Origin: CAYPEZ01 sp964409985
GTDB taxonomy: Bacteria > Patescibacteriota > Minisyncoccia > Phycocordibacterales > UBA6899
Assembly (NCBI GenBank): GCA_964409985.1
Contig: CAYPEZ010000038.1
Span: forward strand, 1 to 8,531
Direction of reading: 5' to 3'
Length of the DNA: 8,531 nt
Shown: piece by piece, positions 5,480-8,531 of the stretch
Numbering within the stretch: the first letter of the stretch is position 1
Layout: every line of letters begins with the position of its first letter
Program-made: the position numbers and the translations under genes
The notes under the pieces: generated by a model
Told to the model about the DNA's origin: nothing
The model's input: only the letters and a program-made list of their open reading frames with translations
Database searches by the model: none

Positions 5480-5980
5480 ATGATGTACCTCCACATACTC
5501 ATTGCTGTACTTTTTGTTCTGATTTTCTGGCAAGCAGTCGTGTACGTGAGAACACCGCAAGGGCACAGCACACGAAAACGCATACTCCTGTATATTTTAC
5601 TGCTCTTTTGTGTGTTGGGACTCACGACATATGCCTATAACAACATACTTCAAAAAGAGATAAAATTTTTTGATCTCGTGTCACCATATCCAGGGTCATC
5701 CCTTGATATTGCACGAACACCATTTTCTGTTGATACCCCATATTGGACATTTTCAGCTCCTGCAGATTCAGTTCATATTTTTAATTGGTATCGCTCTCGA
5801 GCGAAACATGCGGGATGGAGGGTTTTTGGATATGGAGAAGGGAATGATGGTCGAAGTACGTTTGTGATTGAGCTTAGTACACACACTCAAATCTTTGTTC
5901 TCCTTGTACCCCAAAAAGAAGGTACCCGCGTGTCGTACACCACAGAAGGAAGTATTTCTTTGTATACTCCCTGGCAATAA
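5480..5980 (+). CDS. Two-helix membrane protein with small outer domain, unknown function
   Basis: A 166-residue protein that I cannot assign to a named family. Residues 3-23 and 35-53 are hydrophobic helices separated by a basic loop (R-T-P-Q-G-H-S-T-R-K-R-R-like, about 24-34), which by the positive-inside rule is cytoplasmic. The C-terminal part (about 56-166) therefore lies outside. It begins S-P-Y-P-G-S-S-L (68-75) and contains V-H-I-F-N-W-Y-R-S-R-A-K-H-A-G-W-R-V (98-115). A proline-glycine-leading strand followed by a helix ending in G-W recurs in small lipoprotein-like domains of unknown role, so a compact alpha/beta surface domain is likely. The start is the first of two tandem ATGs, 9 bases after the transpeptidase stop with no Shine-Dalgarno or terminator between, so the genes are probably one transcript and may work together. 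No cysteine lies in the outer domain. Confidence 0.8.
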   Translation: MMYLHILIAVLFVLIFWQAVVYVRTPQGHSTRKRILLYILLLFCVLGLTTYAYNNILQKEIKFFDLVSPYPGSSLDIARTPFSVDTPYWTFSAPADSVHIFNWYRSRAKHAGWRVFGYGEGNDGRSTFVIELSTHTQIFVLLVPQKEGTRVSYTTEGSISLYTPWQ

Positions 5981-5986
5981 GCCTAG

Positions 5987-6015
5987 TTGCATCTCTGGTA
6001 TTTTCTCCCTATACT
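5987..6015 (+). promoter_or_regulatory. Sigma-70-type promoter for the I9-like membrane protein
   Basis: TTGCAT (5987-5992) and TATACT (6010-6015) are separated by exactly 17 bases, within the 44-base gap between genes. The -10 ends 9 bases before the ATG at 6025, so the leader would be only about 2-3 bases long. The -10 is a 5 of 6 match; the -35 has the T-T-G half only. Confidence 0.5.
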
Positions 6016-6024
6016 TTGCACTAT

Positions 6025-6558
6025 ATGGAGCCAGACCACCAGCAACCAAACACGTCTTCATCAGAAGATCCGTCCATTCTTCTTCCAAAAATTCCCAAAC
6101 TAAGACTTTCTCGCTGGGTTTCCCTAACTCTTGCTGCAGTGGGTGTTGTCGTACTCCTCGCTATTCTTCATTATAGTATGCGTTCACCTACTCCTTCTAC
6201 AACTGAAACCGTTCGGGAAACACCAAGTGGATCAATTGTGACGGTGACACAACCAACAAGCACTCAAGGGGTCGTTCCTGAAATTGTGAAGGATAAAGAT
6301 GGAAAAGAATATATTACCGGAGAAGTCATTGTTGTCTTCCGTTCGACTGTTCCTGTTGAAGAAGCAAAACAAATGGTCGTCTCTGCGGGAGGGACAATCA
6401 AGCAGCACTTTACGCAGTTTCCGATATTTCTTGTCGGTATTTCTGATCCTGGAAGCGAAGGTGTTAGTCGAGCAATTATTAAGTTCCAAACGTTATCCGG
6501 AGTTGAAAGGGTCGAACCAAATTATCTGAGTGGTCTTCCTGCTGCTCCAGCCCAATAA
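6025..6558 (+). CDS. Single-pass membrane protein with stand-alone I9/subtilisin-prodomain-like domain
   Basis: A 177-residue protein with a cytoplasmic polar N-terminus (1-29), one membrane helix at 31-52 and a Thr/Ser/Pro-rich linker (about 53-84). The outer domain at about 94-171 has the pattern of an inhibitor-I9/fervidolysin-type propeptide: Y-I-T-G-E-V-I-V-V-F-R (96-106), then E-E-A-K-Q-M-V-V-S-A-G-G-T-I (112-125), and G-V-E-R-V-E-P-N-Y (159-167). In subtilases this fold acts as intramolecular chaperone and inhibitor, and the v-E-P-N-Y end normally leads straight into the S8 protease. Here the protein stops ten residues later and no S8 protease is in the window. It may restrain a protease encoded elsewhere, or be a plain surface-binding module. 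A TTG at 6016 would add three residues; ATG 6025 is preferred because it follows the promoter and is a standard start. Confidence 0.78.
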   Translation: MEPDHQQPNTSSSEDPSILLPKIPKLRLSRWVSLTLAAVGVVVLLAILHYSMRSPTPSTTETVRETPSGSIVTVTQPTSTQGVVPEIVKDKDGKEYITGEVIVVFRSTVPVEEAKQMVVSAGGTIKQHFTQFPIFLVGISDPGSEGVSRAIIKFQTLSGVERVEPNYLSGLPAAPAQ

Positions 6559-6572
6559 TTATTACCCGGACC

Positions 6573-7982
6573 ATGGTCAATGTTCGTGGAAAACGAGTCT
6601 TGGTCTTTGGCCTCGGACTTCTTGGAGGTGGGCTTGCGACGACGCGCTGGCTTTTAAAGAAGGGAGCTATTGTCCGTGTGACTGACAGCAAAGATGCGAC
6701 CACACTTGCTCCATCACTTCGTGCAATCGGTACACACAAACATCTTTCCTTTACGCTGGGAGAACACAAAGAAGAAGATGTGTATTGGGCGAATCTTGTT
6801 GTGGTCAACCCCGGAGTTCCTAAGGAAAGTCCATATCTTACCCTTGCCCGAAAACTCAGAAAACCTCTATGGAACGATACAGCGCTTTTTTTTGCCACTA
6901 CAAAAAGACCCATCATAGCTGTCACGGGGACAAGAGGAAAGACGACAACAACTGAATGGATCGCTGAGCTCCTTTCAACCTCACAAAGACGTATTTATGC
7001 AACAGGGAATACTCCCCAAAACCCCTTCCTTCTTGAGGCATACCGGAAGGTCTCAGCAAATACTCCAGTTGTGGCAGAGCTTTCTTCTTGGCAACTCGAA
7101 CTGCTTCCTGTCTCAAAAAAAGCACCACGCATTTCTGTCATCACCAATCTCTATCCTGATCATTTGAATCGGTATCGAGATATTCAAGAGTATGCAGACG
7201 CAAAAGCAAATATTTTTAAAGACCAAAAGAAGACGGACATACTCATTCTTTCTCGAGACCAAGAATGGACGCCATATTTTTTAAAGAAAAAACCGAAAGG
7301 GAAGATTTATGTTGTAGCGACAGGTGCACTAAAAAAAGGGGAGAATGGCATTGGGGTTGTCGGTGGGAACGCAACACTTTTTCTTGAAAAAACTGAGAAG
7401 GTGCTATGTTCAATCGAGCGATTTCGTATTGAACACGGTGAGCATAATCTGATTAATCTCTTACAAGCACTTCTTGTCGTTTCCCTAGCAGATCCTCGTC
7501 TACATATCTACGAAAAAGACATCCTCAAACTTGCCGCTCCTCGGTTTCGACAAGAAATTGTCCTAAGAAAAAAAGGATTACTTGTGGTTAACGATACAAC
7601 AGCAACATCACCAGATGGAACCATTGCTGCCATCCGTCGATTTTCTCGTCTCGGAAATGTTGTGTTAATCACGGGTGGGACTGATAAAAAACTTGAGTTC
7701 TCTCATCTCGCAAATGAAATCATACACACGATCCCAAGTGGTCATGTTGTACTGCTCGGCGGATCTGCCACAGAAAAGCTGAAGCAAGAACTGGGTAATT
7801 TTTCGACGGATATTCAAGAATGTCAGACACTGGAAGAATGTGTGAAGTATGCCTTTTCTTTTTCGAAAAATCTTTCCAATGCCATCATTGTGTTTTCGCC
7901 AGGAGCGGCAAGCTTCGAGAAGTTTAAGAACGAATTTGATCGTGGTGAACAGTTTAACACTCTCGTGAAAGGAAAGAAGTGA
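6573..7982 (+). CDS. murD: UDP-N-acetylmuramoyl-L-alanine--D-glutamate ligase MurD
   Basis: A 469-residue cytoplasmic ligase that adds D-glutamate to UDP-MurNAc-L-Ala with ATP, the second amino acid of the peptidoglycan stem. Domain 1 has a Rossmann-like G-L-G-L-L-G-G-G (13-20) and V-V-V-N-P-G-V-P (76-83). Domain 2 has the Mur-ligase P-loop T-G-T-R-G-K-T-T-T-T (118-127, Lys123), A-E-L-S-S-W-Q-L-E (168-176), N-x-x-P-D-H-L-N-R-Y (192-201) and the likely carbamylated Lys211. The G-E-H-N-L-I-N motif is at 289-295. Domain 3 has N-D-T-T-A-T-S-P (340-347), I-T-G-G-T-D-K-K and S-P-G-A-A-S-F-E-K-F near the end. Full length is normal. Two details differ from E. coli MurD: the N-D-S-K-A-T lysine is Thr here, and the H-R before it is F-R in R-F-R-Q-E (324-328). 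It lies 14 bases after the I9-like gene, with no Shine-Dalgarno, and 35 bases before glmS. Confidence 0.95.
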   Translation: MVNVRGKRVLVFGLGLLGGGLATTRWLLKKGAIVRVTDSKDATTLAPSLRAIGTHKHLSFTLGEHKEEDVYWANLVVVNPGVPKESPYLTLARKLRKPLWNDTALFFATTKRPIIAVTGTRGKTTTTEWIAELLSTSQRRIYATGNTPQNPFLLEAYRKVSANTPVVAELSSWQLELLPVSKKAPRISVITNLYPDHLNRYRDIQEYADAKANIFKDQKKTDILILSRDQEWTPYFLKKKPKGKIYVVATGALKKGENGIGVVGGNATLFLEKTEKVLCSIERFRIEHGEHNLINLLQALLVVSLADPRLHIYEKDILKLAAPRFRQEIVLRKKGLLVVNDTTATSPDGTIAAIRRFSRLGNVVLITGGTDKKLEFSHLANEIIHTIPSGHVVLLGGSATEKLKQELGNFSTDIQECQTLEECVKYAFSFSKNLSNAIIVFSPGAASFEKFKNEFDRGEQFNTLVKGKK

Positions 7983-8017
7983 CCCAATGGCCCTGACGGG
8001 AGTTCTCATTGGTATCT

Positions 8018-8531
8018 ATGTGCGGAATAGTGGGATTTGTTGGCAAAGATGAAAGCGCTGGACTGAAGGCTCTGCACGCACTTCGTTTTTTGGAGTATCG
8101 CGGCTATGATTCGTGGGGGATTGCGACTCGGGACAAGACACTTCATATTGCGAAAGCTGTTGGGAAAATATCCGCCGTGCCAGAAAGAGAAATCCGACTT
8201 CTCCCTGGAAAGATGGCAATAGGTCATACTCGCTGGGCGACACACGGAGGAGTGACTGAAAAGAATGCTCACCCCCAAACCAATCGCAGTGGCACTATTG
8301 CTGTTGTTCACAATGGGATTATTGAGAACCATGAAGAGATTCGGGAATTTTTAAGACAACAAACCCACATTTCTCATGAAGAGCGCTACGTATCACAAAC
8401 AGACACTGAAGTCGTTGCGCACCTCATGGAATACTTTCTTGCAGCAAAGAACGATCCGGAGGATGCATTTGTTGCAACAACATTAAAACTTAAGGGGAGA
8501 TTTACTATTGTCGTAATGATTCAAGAGTCGG
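8018..8531 (+). CDS. glmS: Glutamine--fructose-6-phosphate aminotransferase GlmS, 5' part
   Basis: The first 171 codons of GlmS, cut by the right edge. The enzyme converts fructose-6-phosphate and glutamine to glucosamine-6-phosphate, the first committed step to UDP-GlcNAc and peptidoglycan. The visible part is the N-terminal class-II glutamine amidotransferase domain. Cys2 directly follows the initiator Met in M-C-G-I-V-G, as the nucleophile must be exposed by Met removal; this fixes the start at 8018. Other landmarks are E-Y-R-G-Y-D-S-W-G-I-A (26-36), G-H-T-R-W-A-T-H-G (69-77), H-N-G-I-I-E-N (98-104) and T-D-T-E (128-131). Trp33 stands where many bacterial enzymes have Ala or Ser. The sugar isomerase domains lie beyond the window. 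With murD just upstream and no terminator between, the two probably form one precursor-synthesis transcript. No glmS ribozyme fits in the 35-base gap. Confidence 0.95.
   Translation, partial: MCGIVGFVGKDESAGLKALHALRFLEYRGYDSWGIATRDKTLHIAKAVGKISAVPEREIRLLPGKMAIGHTRWATHGGVTEKNAHPQTNRSGTIAVVHNGIIENHEEIREFLRQQTHISHEERYVSQTDTEVVAHLMEYFLAAKNDPEDAFVATTLKLKGRFTIVVMIQES

Noticed and set aside
5284..5625. Antisense open frame of 113 codons opposite the transpeptidase end, with others such as 6479-6925
   Set aside because: They are shadows of well-supported + strand genes, show no recognisable domain and lack promoter or start signals.
6554..6565. AATAATTATT palindrome and a T-A-T-T-A-C -10-like hexamer before murD
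   Set aside because: The hexamer matches only 4 of 6 with no -35, and the palindrome is a short AT run; not enough for a promoter call even though the spacing to ATG (7 bases) resembles the others.
7984..8012. Inverted repeat CCAATG/CATTGG around a small CCC/GGG hairpin before glmS
   Set aside because: The 6-bp arms with a 17-base loop are weak, there is no T-run, and it covers no Shine-Dalgarno; chance is likely.
7983..8017. glmS ribozyme/riboswitch upstream of glmS
   Set aside because: The gap is only 35 bases, far too short for the ribozyme, and its core is not present.
1..8531. Mobile element, phage, CRISPR, tRNA or rRNA content
   Set aside because: No transposase, integrase, terminal repeats, spaced direct repeats or RNA-gene landmarks were seen on either strand.

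Overview
The window looks like chromosomal DNA of a Patescibacteria (Candidate Phyla Radiation) bacterium, most likely in the Parcubacteria part of that radiation. The reasons are indirect. Genes are short and tightly packed on one strand. None of the ten start codons inside the window has a properly spaced Shine-Dalgarno sequence. A T4SS-pilin-type double hairpin ends in the W-I-I-L-D-Q-I-N-P signature common in this group. The proteins include the envelope enzyme variants and small signal-peptide proteins typical of these cells. TGA is used as a stop codon (ends of the YjdF-like gene and murD), so this is genetic code 11 and not the UGA-glycine code of Gracilibacteria/Absconditabacteria. The class-level placement is inference. 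Every gene reads on the + strand. No RNA gene, insertion sequence, CRISPR array or long repeat was seen.

Layout. Positions 2-286 hold the C-terminal end of an unrecognised charged protein. Positions 304-2225 carry a stress/homeostasis group: a DUF2238 (YjdF-like) membrane protein, peptide methionine sulfoxide reductase MsrA (overlapping by ATGA), an Ap4A-hydrolase-like Nudix enzyme, and the mechanosensitive channel MscL with its own extended -10 promoter. A clear intrinsic terminator (2235-2267) closes this block, and its T-run leads straight into the next -10 box.

Positions 2280-6558 form a cell-surface block of five exported or membrane proteins. They are (i) a T4SS-pilin-like double hairpin fused to a cysteine-rich lytic transglycosylase, (ii) a type-I membrane protein with a C/D/G-rich cysteine motif, (iii) an L,D-transpeptidase fused to a D,D-carboxypeptidase-like domain that has lost all its catalytic motifs, (iv) a two-helix membrane protein with a small outer domain, and (v) a single-pass protein displaying a subtilisin-prodomain (I9)-like domain with no protease attached. 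Positions 6573-8531 carry murD and the 5' part of glmS, two enzymes of peptidoglycan precursor synthesis.

How they fit together. GlmS makes glucosamine-6-phosphate for UDP-GlcNAc, and MurD adds D-glutamate to the stem peptide. The L,D-transpeptidase crosslinks finished wall and the lytic transglycosylase cuts it, possibly at a pilus or secretion site. The surface block therefore reads as a peptidoglycan remodelling and surface-structure locus joined to precursor synthesis genes. The most unusual points are the pilin-transglycosylase fusion, the transpeptidase/pseudo-carboxypeptidase fusion, the stand-alone I9-like surface domain, and repeated -10 boxes placed 6-7 bases before ATG, which predict leaderless mRNAs.
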